From Parvibaculum sp964560165 (GTDB taxonomy: Bacteria > Pseudomonadota > Alphaproteobacteria > Parvibaculales > Parvibaculaceae): 19,988 nt of DNA. Shown here one piece after another: positions 1-8,187 of the stretch (position 1 is its first letter; every line of letters starts with the position of its first letter). The stretch is from contig CAZLLB010000035.1 of assembly GCA_964560165.1 (NCBI GenBank), positions 1-19,988 on the forward strand. Reading direction: 5' to 3'. Below the pieces are notes generated by a model. The model ran no database searches and was not told where the DNA came from. It saw nothing but the letters and a program-made list of their open reading frames with translations. A program made the translations under genes and the position numbers.

Positions 1-3000
1 ACTCTGAAGGCCTCGACGGCGACGTGCCGGCGCGCGCAAAGATCGACGGCGGCAGAACCGTCATGCTCGACGCCAGTGCTGATGGGCGTTGGGAGGACGA
101 GCTTGATCTCGATGTCGTCGCCAAAGCTTCCGGCAATCTCGTGCAATCGACACTCGACAGCATAGGCCGTCCGCGCGATCTGGCGCTTGCGGGCAAAGTC
201 CGCTGGACGGACGACGACACGCTGACACTCACCGGCCTCACGGTTGACGCGGGCGCGCTCGCCTTGAAGGGCGATCTGAAGCTCGGCACGGTGTCGGCCT
301 CCATTCCCCATCCCTTTGAGGCGCAAGGCACGCTTGGCGGCCTCGATCGGTTCCTTGGATATCCGGGCAATGCCGCGCTTGCCGACCTCGCCTGGCGCGT
401 CGGCGCGACGCTTGATCTGCGCGGCGGCATCGCTCGCATTGCCGATGCGAGCGTCACTGCGCCGCCCGGCACGGCCAGATTTTCCGGCGATGCAAAGCTC
501 GATGGCAGCACCGTCAAGGGCGCGCTGCATCTGGCACTGAGCGACATCGCGCCGCTCGGGCAGATCGCAGGCCAGCCGATGCGTGGCCGTGCCGAGGCCG
601 ATCTCAAACCTTTCGCGCTTGAAGCCGATGGCGCGCTGGCGGGCGATTTCGTCATCCGCGCCGAAGCCGTCGATATGGGCGATCCGATTTTGACGCGGCT
701 CTTTGCAGCCTTCACCGTTGACGGCTCTATGCTATTGCCGAAGGCTGGCGGCTTCGCCCTGCCCTCGTTCACCGTGACGCCGCTCTCTGGCGCTTATGCC
801 TTTACCGGCAATGTCGCCGCCTCCCCGGCCAATATTCTCTCCGGGCAAGCGCATTTCACCACACGCAATGTCGCCGCCATCCTGCCCGATGGCCAGGCTT
901 CCGGCGCGCTCGACGCCAAAGCCAGTTTCACCGGCACACTCGATGCGCCCGGCGCCACGCTTGCCGCCCGCCTCAGCGACGGCACGCTTATGGATGTACC
1001 CGCAAAGCTCGTCACTTTCGATGCGACGGCGCAGCAGGGCGGCAGCGGTCCCATCGTCTTTCATTTCGACGGCGCGCCCGGCAAGGCCGCGCTTGATGCG
1101 CAGCTCACCCTGCCGGGTGAAGGCGGCGCGCGTCTCGACAAGATCGCCGCCGATCTCTTTGGCTCGAAGCTCGCGGGCGATATTGTCATCGGCAAGGACG
1201 GGCTTGCCACCGCCGATCTGAAAAGCCAGCACCTCGATCTCAAGCCTCTCGCACCATTTACCGGCCTGCCGCTTTCGGGCGGCGGTGCGCTGGCGCTGAC
1301 CGCGACACCGTCGCAAGGCAAGCAGAACGCCGCGCTCACTTTCGCCACCTCTCGCCTCGACGTCGATCTGCCAACGCCGATCACGCTTGACCGGGTGACG
1401 CTCAACGCATCACTCCACGACCTTTTCGGCAAGGCGGATGTCGATGCAGATTTCGTCGCCACCTCCGGTCAGGCTGGCCTCATTCATCTCGAAGGCGTCA
1501 CCGCGCGCGCGCAGGGTCCGCTCGACAAGCTGGCGCTCTCTGTCGCGGCCAAAGGCGCGCGCGAAACCTTTGCGCCCGATCCCTTCACGCTCGCCGCCGA
1601 CGCGACCTATACAGGCACGGCAAGCAGCCTCACCGTCTCACGCCTCGACCTTGCCGTCGGCAAAGCCAAGCTCGCGCTGGCCAAACCGCTTACGATTGCG
1701 CTTGCCAATGGCGTCGAGGCCAAGGGCTTCACGCTGGCCCTCACCGCCCCTTCCGGCGCGGGCGAACTCGGCGGCGATTTCACGCTGCGCCAGAGCGCGC
1801 GCCTGCATCTCAAGGCCGTGGATGTTCCGGTCGATCTTGCAAGCCTCGTCCTCCCGCTTGAAGCCATCGAGGGGCGCATGAACGGCACCGCCGATCTCGA
1901 CACCAGCTCCAATACCGCCACGCTCTCCTTTCGCTTCGACCGCGTGCTGCTCGGTCAGGGCGCAACCAATGAGCGTCCGCCTTTCGACGCCACACTGAAC
2001 GGCAAATGGGCCAAGGGCCGTTTCGATCTCAATGCCGAAGCGCAAGGCGTCTCGACGCGGCCCTTCATGCTCGCCGCCTCCTTCCCTCTCACCCATCCCG
2101 CAGGCACGCCCTGGCCCGCGCTCGCCAAACGTGGCGCGGTGTCGGGTAGCCTCACATGGAGCGGGCCTCTGGCTTCGCTTGCCGCCTTTGTCGATATCGG
2201 CCATCAGCGCATCGGCGGCGGCACGCGCGTCGCGCTCGCTATACGCGGCGACATTTCCGCGCCGCAGGTCAGCGGCGAGGCAACCATCGAAAACGGCTTT
2301 TACGAAAACATCGACACGGGCACGCTGCTGAAAAACATTTCGGCGCGCCTCGAAGGTAGCGAAAGCCAAAGTCTCGGCTTCACGCTCGACGGAACCGATG
2401 GCGGCGAAGGCAAGATCGCAGCGCAGGGCCGCATCTCGCTCGCCAAGGGCGCCTTCCCGGCGATCTCGATTTCGACCACTTTCAACAATGCGCGTCTCGT
2501 CCACCGCCCCGATGTGGATGCCACCGCCGACGGGCAGATCGAGTTGATGGGGCCGAGCTTTCCGCCGGGCCGCAACGCGCCTCTGACGATCAAAGGCAGC
2601 GTGACGACGCGGGCATTGCAGATCCGTATTCCTGAATCCCTGCCCTCCAGCGTCGCCCAGATCAGGGTCATCGAGATAAATGGCACATCCTCAAAGCGCG
2701 CCGCCGCCGCCGATGAAGCGCCTGCAATTCCCATCGCGCTCGATATCAAGGTCACAACTGGAATGCCCGCACGCATCAGCGGGCGCGGCCTCGACTCGCT
2801 CTGGAACGGCGATCTCGCCATTGCCGGTTCGGTGCGTCGCCCGCGCGTTTCGGGCCGCCTCGATAGCGAGCGCGGCACGCTCGATTTTGCGGGCAAGACC
2901 TTCACCCTGTCCAAGGGGATGGTGCGCTTTCCCGGCACCTATCCGATCGATCCTGATTTCGAGGTGACCCTCGCCTACGCGCGCACGGACCTCCAGGCGG

Positions 3001-3446
3001 CCATCGACCTCACCGGCCGCACGTCGGCGCCGCAGATGACGCTCTTATCCACGCCCACTCTGCCGCAGGATGAAATCCTTTCGCGCATCCTTTTCAACAA
3101 GGGCGTCGGCGAATTGTCGGCGATGGAAGCGCTGCAACTCGCGCGCACGCTGGCTGAATTGTCGGGCGCCAATTTGGGCGGCGGCGGGCTCGGCGTCCTC
3201 GACCGCCTGCAAGAATCGCTCAGCCTTGATGTGCTGCGCATCGACAGCAATCAGAACGGTGCGACGACGCTTTCGGCGGGGAAATATATTCAAAAAGGCG
3301 TCTATGTCGGCGTCGAGCAGGGCGCGCTCGCCAGCGACAGTTCGGTCAAGGTCGAGATCGAGGTGACGCCGCAGATCAGCGTCGATACGCGCATCGGCCA
3401 GAACGCGACCGGCGATGTGGGCATCAACTGGAAGTGGGATTATTGA
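1..3446 (+). CDS. tamB: Translocation and assembly module protein TamB, C-terminal part (5' end outside window)
   Basis: TamB is a very long inner-membrane-anchored periplasmic protein. It works with the outer-membrane Omp85 protein TamA and is thought to help place autotransporters or carry phospholipid to the outer membrane. The reading frame is already open at base 3 and codes about 1,147 residues before TGA at 3444-3446, so the N-terminal anchor lies to the left. What is visible is the long, repetitive, low-cysteine beta-rich region full of short D/G/A/L-rich strands. It ends in a typical TamB_C (DUF490) domain over roughly the last 350 residues, including the stretch around ILFNKGVGELSAMEALQLA and the terminal segment GINWKWDY with its aromatic end. 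A tamA gene would be expected upstream, outside the window. GTG at 24 is only the first in-window start-like codon and not the true start. The family call is confident; the exact transport role is inferred from homologues. Confidence 0.93.
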   Translation, partial: SEGLDGDVPARAKIDGGRTVMLDASADGRWEDELDLDVVAKASGNLVQSTLDSIGRPRDLALAGKVRWTDDDTLTLTGLTVDAGALALKGDLKLGTVSASIPHPFEAQGTLGGLDRFLGYPGNAALADLAWRVGATLDLRGGIARIADASVTAPPGTARFSGDAKLDGSTVKGALHLALSDIAPLGQIAGQPMRGRAEADLKPFALEADGALAGDFVIRAEAVDMGDPILTRLFAAFTVDGSMLLPKAGGFALPSFTVTPLSGAYAFTGNVAASPANILSGQAHFTTRNVAAILPDGQASGALDAKASFTGTLDAPGATLAARLSDGTLMDVPAKLVTFDATAQQGGSGPIVFHFDGAPGKAALDAQLTLPGEGGARLDKIAADLFGSKLAGDIVIGKDGLATADLKSQHLDLKPLAPFTGLPLSGGGALALTATPSQGKQNAALTFATSRLDVDLPTPITLDRVTLNASLHDLFGKADVDADFVATSGQAGLIHLEGVTARAQGPLDKLALSVAAKGARETFAPDPFTLAADATYTGTASSLTVSRLDLAVGKAKLALAKPLTIALANGVEAKGFTLALTAPSGAGELGGDFTLRQSARLHLKAVDVPVDLASLVLPLEAIEGRMNGTADLDTSSNTATLSFRFDRVLLGQGATNERPPFDATLNGKWAKGRFDLNAEAQGVSTRPFMLAASFPLTHPAGTPWPALAKRGAVSGSLTWSGPLASLAAFVDIGHQRIGGGTRVALAIRGDISAPQVSGEATIENGFYENIDTGTLLKNISARLEGSESQSLGFTLDGTDGGEGKIAAQGRISLAKGAFPAISISTTFNNARLVHRPDVDATADGQIELMGPSFPPGRNAPLTIKGSVTTRALQIRIPESLPSSVAQIRVIEINGTSSKRAAAADEAPAIPIALDIKVTTGMPARISGRGLDSLWNGDLAIAGSVRRPRVSGRLDSERGTLDFAGKTFTLSKGMVRFPGTYPIDPDFEVTLAYARTDLQAAIDLTGRTSAPQMTLLSTPTLPQDEILSRILFNKGVGELSAMEALQLARTLAELSGANLGGGGLGVLDRLQESLSLDVLRIDSNQNGATTLSAGKYIQKGVYVGVEQGALASDSSVKVEIEVTPQISVDTRIGQNATGDVGINWKWDY

Positions 3447-3455
3447 GGGAGCGGG

Positions 3456-3560
3456 CCTCGTCCTTCGAGACGCGCCTTCGGCGCTCCTCAGGATGAGGCT
3501 CTTCCGCTGAACTAAAACCTCACCCTGGGGAGCCGCAAAGCGGCCTCTCGAAGGGCGAGG
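3456..3560. repeat. Inverted pair of 43-bp palindromic repeat units (family A)
   Basis: Unit 1 (3456-3498) begins CCTCGTCCTTCGAGACG and ends CTCCTCAGGATGAGG. Unit 2 (3518-3560) is the same 43-bp unit in the opposite orientation with a few differences. A 19-bp spacer separates them, so the whole block can fold into one long hairpin, and each unit is also partly self-complementary. A third copy lies at 7217-7259. The block fills the gap between the convergent tamB and the small secreted protein gene, where it could act as a transcription barrier or terminator, though no clear T-tract follows it. Repeats of this look are scattered between genes in many alphaproteobacteria. Confidence 0.85.
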
Positions 3561-3575
3561 CCCTAGCTGTCCAGA

Positions 3576-3941
3576 TTAGTAAGGTGCCCGCGCCGGGAAG
3601 CCCGCATCGTTCGCGCCGAGATCGTGGTTGATCGGGCCGCCGGGAGCCGAGAGCGTGTTCATATTGTCGAGCATCTTCTTTTCCCGGATCTGCCGCTCCA
3701 GCCGCTGCTGCTCATATTGCTCGGCATACATCTCCGCATCGTGCTGCGTCTTGTTGTCGTAACGCGCATCCTCCCCGGAGCGGTAGTTCACCGGCGGCGT
3801 GTCCGCCGGATCGTGGATCTCGTAAGTCTGATCGCCCGTATTCGTCACCGGCGCTTGCTCAGCCGGATCGGCAAGGGCGGGGCTCACCAGAAGCGCCATA
3901 ACGGCGGCGGCAGCCAAAGACGTCGCAATGTTACGTGTCAT
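3576..3941 (-). CDS. Small secreted protein of unknown function
   Basis: This is a 121-residue protein starting MTRNIATSLAAAAVMALLVS, a classical Sec signal peptide with probable cleavage after PALA (residue 24). The mature part of about 97 residues is polar and rich in Asp, Glu, Gln and Pro. It has a short charged helical stretch (around EQYEQQRLERQIREKKML) and then a Gly/Pro/Asn-rich tail, with no cysteine and no recognised domain. The ATG at 3941 is chosen because the signal peptide begins there and GAGGT lies about seven bases upstream. A longer in-frame start at 3995 would put 18 non-signal-like residues in front. It sits alone, convergent with tamB. It is probably periplasmic, and I do not recognise its family or function. 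Confidence 0.75.
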   Translation of the reverse strand: MTRNIATSLAAAAVMALLVSPALADPAEQAPVTNTGDQTYEIHDPADTPPVNYRSGEDARYDNKTQHDAEMYAEQYEQQRLERQIREKKMLDNMNTLSAPGGPINHDLGANDAGFPARAPY

Positions 3942-4114
3942 GTCAGACCTCACATCAAGCCGGCCCGCTCCACACATATGGGAACGCCGCGCCACCCTTT
4001 ACAGACGCATTCTTTTACAAGATTTCACAGAATCTCGTGTGTCCTAATTTGCCTCGAGCGTGGCCTCCCCGGCACAGTCGGCAGGTTATTTCGCCGTTTG
4101 CCGCAAAGCCGCCC

Positions 4115-5143
4115 TCAGAAGCTCGCCGGATCGGCAACCTTCACGATCAGCTTGCCAATATTTTTACCATCGAAAAGCCGGTTCACCGCCGTGGGCGCTT
4201 CCTCAAGCCCATCGACGATCGTTTCTTCGTGGCGGAGCCGCCCTTCGGCCACCCATTGCGCGAGCTGGCGCGAGCCCTCGCCGAATTTGGCGAAAAAGTC
4301 GGTGACGATGAAGCCGCGAATATTGATCCGGCGCATCAGGATCGGCGAGAAATCGGCCCGCATCGGCTGGTCGCTATTATAGCCCGATATCATGCCGCAG
4401 AGGGGCATCCGGCCGAAGAGGTTCATCCGTGCCATGACGGCTTCCATGATCTCGCCGCCGACATTCTCAAAGTTGACGTCAATGCCCTTGGGCGTCGCCT
4501 CCGCGAGTTTCTCCCGCCAGCCCGCGCTTTTGTAATCGACCGCCGCGTCGAAGCCGAGCGTCTCAACCAGATGTCGGCACTTATCCGGCCCACCCGCGAT
4601 GCCGACGGCGCGGCAGCCCTTGATCTTGGCTATCTGCCCGACGACCGAACCGACGGCGCCCGCCGCCGCCGAGACGACGACCGTGTCACCTTCCTTGGGC
4701 TGGCCGAGTTCCAGCAATCCGAAATAAGCGGTGAGACCGGTCATGCCCGCCGCGCCCATCATCGCCGTCAGCGGCACAGGCAGGCCCTTGGGGATCACGC
4801 CCATGCGATTTGCCGGGCTCTCCGTCGCAATCGTGTAGTCCTGCCAGCCGGTCAGGCCCGACACATGATCGCCCACCTGATAGGCCGACGAGTTCGACTT
4901 CACCACGACGCCGATGCCGCCGCCGCGCATCACTGCGCCTATCTCGACCGGCGGCATGTATTGATCCATGTCGCTCATCCAGATCCGGTTCGTCGGATCG
5001 AGGCTCAGATAGAGCGTACGCACCAGTGCCTCGCCTGCACCCGGCTCGGGGATCGGCGCTTTCACCAGATCGAAATCGCTCGTCTTGATGCGGCCCGAGG
5101 GGCGCGACTTCAAACGGTACTGGCGGTTCACGTCGTTCTTCAT
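4115..5143 (-). CDS. NADP-dependent oxidoreductase, zinc-free MDR family (curcumin reductase / leukotriene B4 dehydrogenase-like)
   Basis: This is a 342-residue medium-chain dehydrogenase/reductase of the group that includes E. coli CurA (YncB) and leukotriene B4 12-hydroxydehydrogenase. These enzymes use NADPH to reduce alpha,beta-unsaturated ketones or aldehydes. The N-terminal GroES-like domain carries the family stretch LSLDPTNRIWMSD (residues 47-59). The Rossmann motif is AAAGAVGSVVGQIA (159-172), followed by the family stretch FENVGGEIM (225-233). The structural-zinc cysteine cluster of alcohol dehydrogenases is absent. I place the start at ATG 5143 because GAAGGA (5150-5155) is six bases upstream; ATG 5149 and TTG 5164 are in frame but badly placed. 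The gene begins 27 bases after the stop of the alkyl sulfatase gene, so the two are probably co-transcribed. The natural substrate is unknown. Confidence 0.88.
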   Translation of the reverse strand: MKNDVNRQYRLKSRPSGRIKTSDFDLVKAPIPEPGAGEALVRTLYLSLDPTNRIWMSDMDQYMPPVEIGAVMRGGGIGVVVKSNSSAYQVGDHVSGLTGWQDYTIATESPANRMGVIPKGLPVPLTAMMGAAGMTGLTAYFGLLELGQPKEGDTVVVSAAAGAVGSVVGQIAKIKGCRAVGIAGGPDKCRHLVETLGFDAAVDYKSAGWREKLAEATPKGIDVNFENVGGEIMEAVMARMNLFGRMPLCGMISGYNSDQPMRADFSPILMRRINIRGFIVTDFFAKFGEGSRQLAQWVAEGRLRHEETIVDGLEEAPTAVNRLFDGKNIGKLIVKVADPASF

Positions 5144-5149
5144 TTTCAT

Positions 5150-5155
5150 TCCTTC
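5150..5155 (-). promoter_or_regulatory. Ribosome binding site that fixes the reductase start
   Basis: On the minus strand the site reads GAAGGA, six bases before ATG 5143. It directly abuts another in-frame ATG (5149) and lies inside the reading frame that would open at TTG 5164. It therefore argues for the shortest of the three starts. Confidence 0.6.
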
Positions 5156-5170
5156 GTTCGACAATAGCCG

Positions 5171-7069
5171 CTACGGCATCACGATTTCAAACCAGAAATC
5201 GAACTGGTCGAGCAACCCGACAAGCTCGCCAAGCGCGCCCGCATTGCCCTCGACCTTCACCTTGCCCGAAGCGGTGAGCGCATCGAGCGTCGTCTCGCCC
5301 AACAGAATGTCGAGGAGACCGGTGCGCGTTATTGCAATGGAGGCGTCGGGCTTTGCCGCACGCTTGTCCTTCACATGATGCAGCACCGCGTTTTCAAGCG
5401 ACAGGAGATAGTGCTCCTTCGTATCGGTGAAATCGAGATTGAGCGCCATCGTACGCGCCCCCGCCTTCGGCCCGTTGAGCCGCACGGAAAGCGCGTCGAG
5501 AAGCTGTTCCACCGGCAGAGTGCGAAGTTGGCCGCCCGCAGCCGAGCGCGGCGTTGCGGATGGCGGACGCGGATTGCGCAACTCCATCGCGGCGGTGAGA
5601 TAGAAGCCACGCCACGGGCCGCTCTCCGCCTGATAGCCCATTTGCTCCAGCGCATCGGCCTGCAAATGCCGCGCATCGGCATTGGCCGGATCGGCAAAGA
5701 CCAGATGATTGACGATCTCGGCGACCCAGCGATATTCGCCTTTGTCGAAAGCCGCGCGCGCGCTTTTCAGCAAATTTTCCGCGCCGCCCGCAAGCTCTAC
5801 GTAGCGTTTGCCCGCCTCGACCGGCGGCAGCTTGTGCAGGTTTGCCGGGTTGCCATCGAACCAGCCGAGATAGCGTTGATAGACGGCCTTGGCGTTGTGG
5901 TTGAGCGTGCCGTAATAGCCGCGGCTATACCATTCCTCGGCCAGCGTCGGCGGCAGCGCGATTTCTTCGGCGATCTCGGTCGGCGTCAACCCGTGATTGG
6001 CGAAACGCAGCGTCTGGTCATGCACATATTTATACATGTCGCGCTGCTTCTTCAGGAACTCCGTCACGATATCGCTGCCCCAGCGCGGCCAGTGATGGCT
6101 CGCAAACAGCACATCCGTCTCCGCGCCGAAGAGATCGATCGCCTCGTTGATGTAATAGCTCCAGGATTTCGCATCGCGCACCTGCGCGCCGCGCGGCGTG
6201 TAGATATTGTGCATATGGCAGGAGCAATTTTCCGCCATGCAGAGGGCCTTCATCTGCGGAAAATAGAAATTCATTTCGGCGGGCGCTTCGGTGTCCGGCG
6301 TCATCTGAAAGACGATCTCGACGCCATCGACGATGAGCTTCGTGCCCGTCTCCTTGATGATTTCATTCGGCGGCACAAGGCTCACCTGTCCGAGCGACAC
6401 CGTTTTGCCAAGGCCCGCGTCCACATGGCCCTTGGGTCCGCGCGGCAGAAGCGCGCCATACATGTAAGTCGCGCGTCTGCCCATCGCATTGCCCGCCAGC
6501 ACGTTTTCGCTCACGGCCTCTTTCAGAAAACCGTCCGGCGCAATGATGCGCACATCGCCGCGCGCAAGGTCTTCCTCCGTCAGCACACCCTTGACGCCGC
6601 CGTAATGATCGACATGGCTATGGGTATAGATGACGGCGGTGACGGGCTTGTCGCCGCGATGCTTGCGCATCAAATCCAGTGACGCCCGCGCCGTCTCCGA
6701 GGAGATCAGCGGGTCGATGACAATGAAGCCCTTGTCGCCCTCGATGAAAGTGATGTTCGACAAATCAAAATTGCGCACCTGATAGATGCGCTCCGTCACT
6801 TTGAAAAGCCCGTGAATCTTGTTGAGCTGCGCCTGCCGCCAAAGGCTCGGATTGACCGTGTCGGGCGGCGTCGCTTCATCCTCGAAAGCAAAGGAAGCCA
6901 TCTCCCAGACCGCATGGCCCGCTTCGTTCAGGATACGTGCATCGGGGATCGTCGCGATGAACCCGCGCGTTGAAAGTTCAAAATCCGTGTCCGATGCCTT
7001 GGGCAATCCTTTGGCGAGATGCGCATGTGAGCGGCACGTCGCTTCAGTGGCATCTTTCGGTCCCTGCAT
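5171..7069 (-). CDS. Alkyl sulfatase, SdsA1/BDS1-type (metallo-beta-lactamase fold)
   Basis: This is a 632-residue class III-type alkyl sulfatase, which hydrolyses alkyl sulfate esters such as SDS to the alcohol and sulfate with a two-zinc centre. The MBL domain occupies about residues 90-360. It has the zinc motif THSHVDHYGG (H150, H152, D154, H155), acidic ligand candidates E261 and E280 (MAEN), and the histidines of ASHHWP (325-326). An alkyl-sulfatase dimerisation domain follows (about 385-515; YSRGYYGTLNHNAKAVYQRY lies in it), then a C-terminal SCP2-like domain (about 515-632), which in this family helps bind the hydrophobic chain. The ATG at 7069 has GAGGGG upstream at good spacing. Unlike secreted SdsA1, the N-terminus (MQGPKDATEATCRSHAHLAK) shows no signal peptide, so a cytoplasmic location is inferred. 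It is followed after 27 bases by the reductase gene. Family assignment is strong; the exact chain-length or secondary/primary ester preference is unknown. Confidence 0.93.
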   Translation of the reverse strand: MQGPKDATEATCRSHAHLAKGLPKASDTDFELSTRGFIATIPDARILNEAGHAVWEMASFAFEDEATPPDTVNPSLWRQAQLNKIHGLFKVTERIYQVRNFDLSNITFIEGDKGFIVIDPLISSETARASLDLMRKHRGDKPVTAVIYTHSHVDHYGGVKGVLTEEDLARGDVRIIAPDGFLKEAVSENVLAGNAMGRRATYMYGALLPRGPKGHVDAGLGKTVSLGQVSLVPPNEIIKETGTKLIVDGVEIVFQMTPDTEAPAEMNFYFPQMKALCMAENCSCHMHNIYTPRGAQVRDAKSWSYYINEAIDLFGAETDVLFASHHWPRWGSDIVTEFLKKQRDMYKYVHDQTLRFANHGLTPTEIAEEIALPPTLAEEWYSRGYYGTLNHNAKAVYQRYLGWFDGNPANLHKLPPVEAGKRYVELAGGAENLLKSARAAFDKGEYRWVAEIVNHLVFADPANADARHLQADALEQMGYQAESGPWRGFYLTAAMELRNPRPPSATPRSAAGGQLRTLPVEQLLDALSVRLNGPKAGARTMALNLDFTDTKEHYLLSLENAVLHHVKDKRAAKPDASIAITRTGLLDILLGETTLDALTASGKVKVEGNAGALGELVGLLDQFDFWFEIVMP

Positions 7070-7216
7070 ATTCGTCCCCTCATTCGCGCCGATCACTTGT
7101 CGGCGTCCGCAAATCTAACGCGGGCCATTAAATATCACATCGGGCGCCGTGGCGAGCGCGACGAGGAAACTCTCCAAACTCAATCCTCTTCCTGAGGCGT
7201 GCTCGCGCCCTCACGG

Positions 7217-7259
7217 CCTCGTCCTTCGAGACGCTGCTTCGCGGCTCCTCAGGATGAGG
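7217..7259 (+). repeat. 43-bp palindromic intergenic repeat, family A, third copy
   Basis: It has the same length and the same ends as the unit at 3456-3498 (starts CCTCGTCCTTCGAGACG, ends CTCCTCAGGATGAGG). The centre differs and reads CTGCTTCGCGG. It is a single unit rather than an inverted pair. Confidence 0.85.
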
Positions 7260-7276
7260 GAGAGACAATTCCGATT

Positions 7277-7330
7277 GTCACCCCGGCCTTGTGCCGGGGT
7301 CCAGAGCGGCGAAGACTGGATTGCCACGGC
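7277..7330. repeat. Intergenic hairpin repeat, family B
   Basis: It contains a 7-bp perfect stem, CCCCGGC (7281-7287) pairing with GCCGGGG (7293-7299) around the loop CTTGT, followed by GTCCAGAG and a tail with ACTGGATTGCC. This matches the look of the GTCACCCCGG...CCGGGGTCCAG elements found between genes in many alphaproteobacteria. A short relative, or just a similar hairpin (CCCCGG-ctgaa-CCGGGG), occurs at 12398-12414. Confidence 0.7.
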
Positions 7331-7357
7331 CCGCGACACGTACAGCACAGTTCCGCC

Positions 7358-7386
7358 AACAAAAAGGCCGGCATAAAAACCGGCCC
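7358..7386 (-). terminator. Rho-independent terminator of the peroxiredoxin gene
   Basis: The stem is GGCCGG (7366-7371) pairing with CCGGCC (7380-7385). Read on the minus strand it is followed by TTTTTGTT. It lies 25 bases past the peroxiredoxin stop codon. Confidence 0.85.
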
Positions 7387-7410
7387 TTCTCGTCTCGAAC
7401 TCCCGGCAGC

Positions 7411-8043
7411 CTATTTCCGCGGATCGGGCGTCAGCCGCAAATACGGTTTCACCGTCTTGAAGCCCGGGAAGATCGTCTTGGCCGCCTCATCGTCCACCGA
7501 ATTGACGATGATGACGTCTTCGCCCGGTTTCCAGTTCACCGGCGTCGCCACCTTGTAGCCATCCGTCAGTTGCAAACTGTCGATGACGCGGATGATCTCG
7601 TCGAAGTTCCGGCCCGTCGTTTGCGGATAGGTGATGGTGAGCCGGATTTTCTTCTGCGGGTCGATCACGAAGACCGTGCGGACCGTATAAACCTCGTCAT
7701 GCTTGGGGTGGATCATCCCATAGAGCCCGGCGATCTTGCGGTCGGGGTCGGCGATGATCGGGAAGTTGAGCGCGGTGCCCTGCGTCTCGCCGATGTCGGC
7801 GGCCCATTTCTGGTGGCTGTCGAGCGGGTCGATCGAAATGCCGATGGCCTTCACGTTGCGCTTGTCGAATTCGGGTTTCAGCCGCGCCACATAGCCAAGC
7901 TCGGTTGTACAAACCGGCGTGAAGTCACGCGGATGCGAGAAGAGAATTCCCCATTTGTCGCCGAGCCAGTCGTGAAATTTGATGTGGCCGTCGGTCGTCT
8001 CAGCCTCGAAATCGGGGGCAATGTCGCCAAGCTGCACTGACAT
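7411..8043 (-). CDS. Peroxiredoxin, 1-Cys Prx6 type
   Basis: This is a 210-residue thiol peroxidase of the AhpC/TSA superfamily that reduces hydrogen peroxide and organic hydroperoxides in the cytoplasm. The active-site stretch HPRDFTPVCTTE (residues 37-48) holds the peroxidatic Cys45 and conserved Thr42, and the active-site Arg is likely R122 (TVRTVFVIDP). Cys45 is the only cysteine, so there is no resolving cysteine and the enzyme must be recycled by an external thiol such as glutathione. The length and the C-terminal extension (about 160-210, with TPVNWKPGEDVII) match the Prx6 group. The start at ATG 8043 has an AAGGAG site seven bases upstream, and the in-frame start at 8070 is rejected. 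It is a single-gene unit ending in a strong terminator. No OxyR-like site was recognised. Confidence 0.95.
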   Translation of the reverse strand: MSVQLGDIAPDFEAETTDGHIKFHDWLGDKWGILFSHPRDFTPVCTTELGYVARLKPEFDKRNVKAIGISIDPLDSHQKWAADIGETQGTALNFPIIADPDRKIAGLYGMIHPKHDEVYTVRTVFVIDPQKKIRLTITYPQTTGRNFDEIIRVIDSLQLTDGYKVATPVNWKPGEDVIIVNSVDDEAAKTIFPGFKTVKPYLRLTPDPRK

Positions 8044-8151
8044 GATCTGTCTCCTTTTGCATGGGCACATTTCAGGTAGTGACGCTAATTCGACAGTCCA
8101 GTGGCGGAAAGCAGAATAATCAGCACCGCGTCTTCACACCCGCTCGAAATC

Positions 8152-8169
8152 ACAACGGGCGGCCGTTGT
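8152..8169. other. Short inverted repeat between ompA-like and peroxiredoxin genes
   Basis: ACAACGG (8152-8158) pairs with CCGTTGT (8163-8169) around a 4-base loop. It lies 18 bases past the stop of the OmpA-like gene. On the minus strand only a weak GATTT follows, so it may be a poor terminator or a remnant of a repeat. Confidence 0.35.
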
Positions 8170-8187
8170 ATAATCGGCGGTGGCCTC

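Larger units (their letters stand above)
7070..7410. other. Gene-free stretch with promoter region and two repeat units
   Basis: No reading frame in this 341-bp stretch looks like a gene. It contains the upstream region of the alkyl sulfatase operon (about 7070-7200), a family A repeat (7217-7259), a family B repeat (about 7277-7330) and the peroxiredoxin terminator (7358-7386). I could not identify a convincing -35/-10 pair for the sulfatase. Confidence 0.7.

Noticed and set aside
732..1316. Long open frames on the minus strand inside tamB, also at 1638-2504 and 2300-2938
   Set aside because: They are shadows of the GC-rich tamB coding strand. Their compositions (runs of Arg, Ser, Gly, Ala) are not protein-like, and no ribosome binding sites or domains were seen.
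3456..3560. CRISPR array
   Set aside because: There are only two units, in opposite orientation and themselves palindromic, with one spacer and no cas genes.
3935..5167. 410-residue plus-strand frame opposite the MDR reductase
   Set aside because: The opposite strand codes a full-length, motif-bearing reductase with a ribosome binding site. The plus-strand product is His/Arg/Ala-rich noise.
5375..6682. 435-residue plus-strand frame opposite the alkyl sulfatase
   Set aside because: It is an antisense shadow. The minus strand has all sulfatase motifs, while this frame has no recognisable domain.
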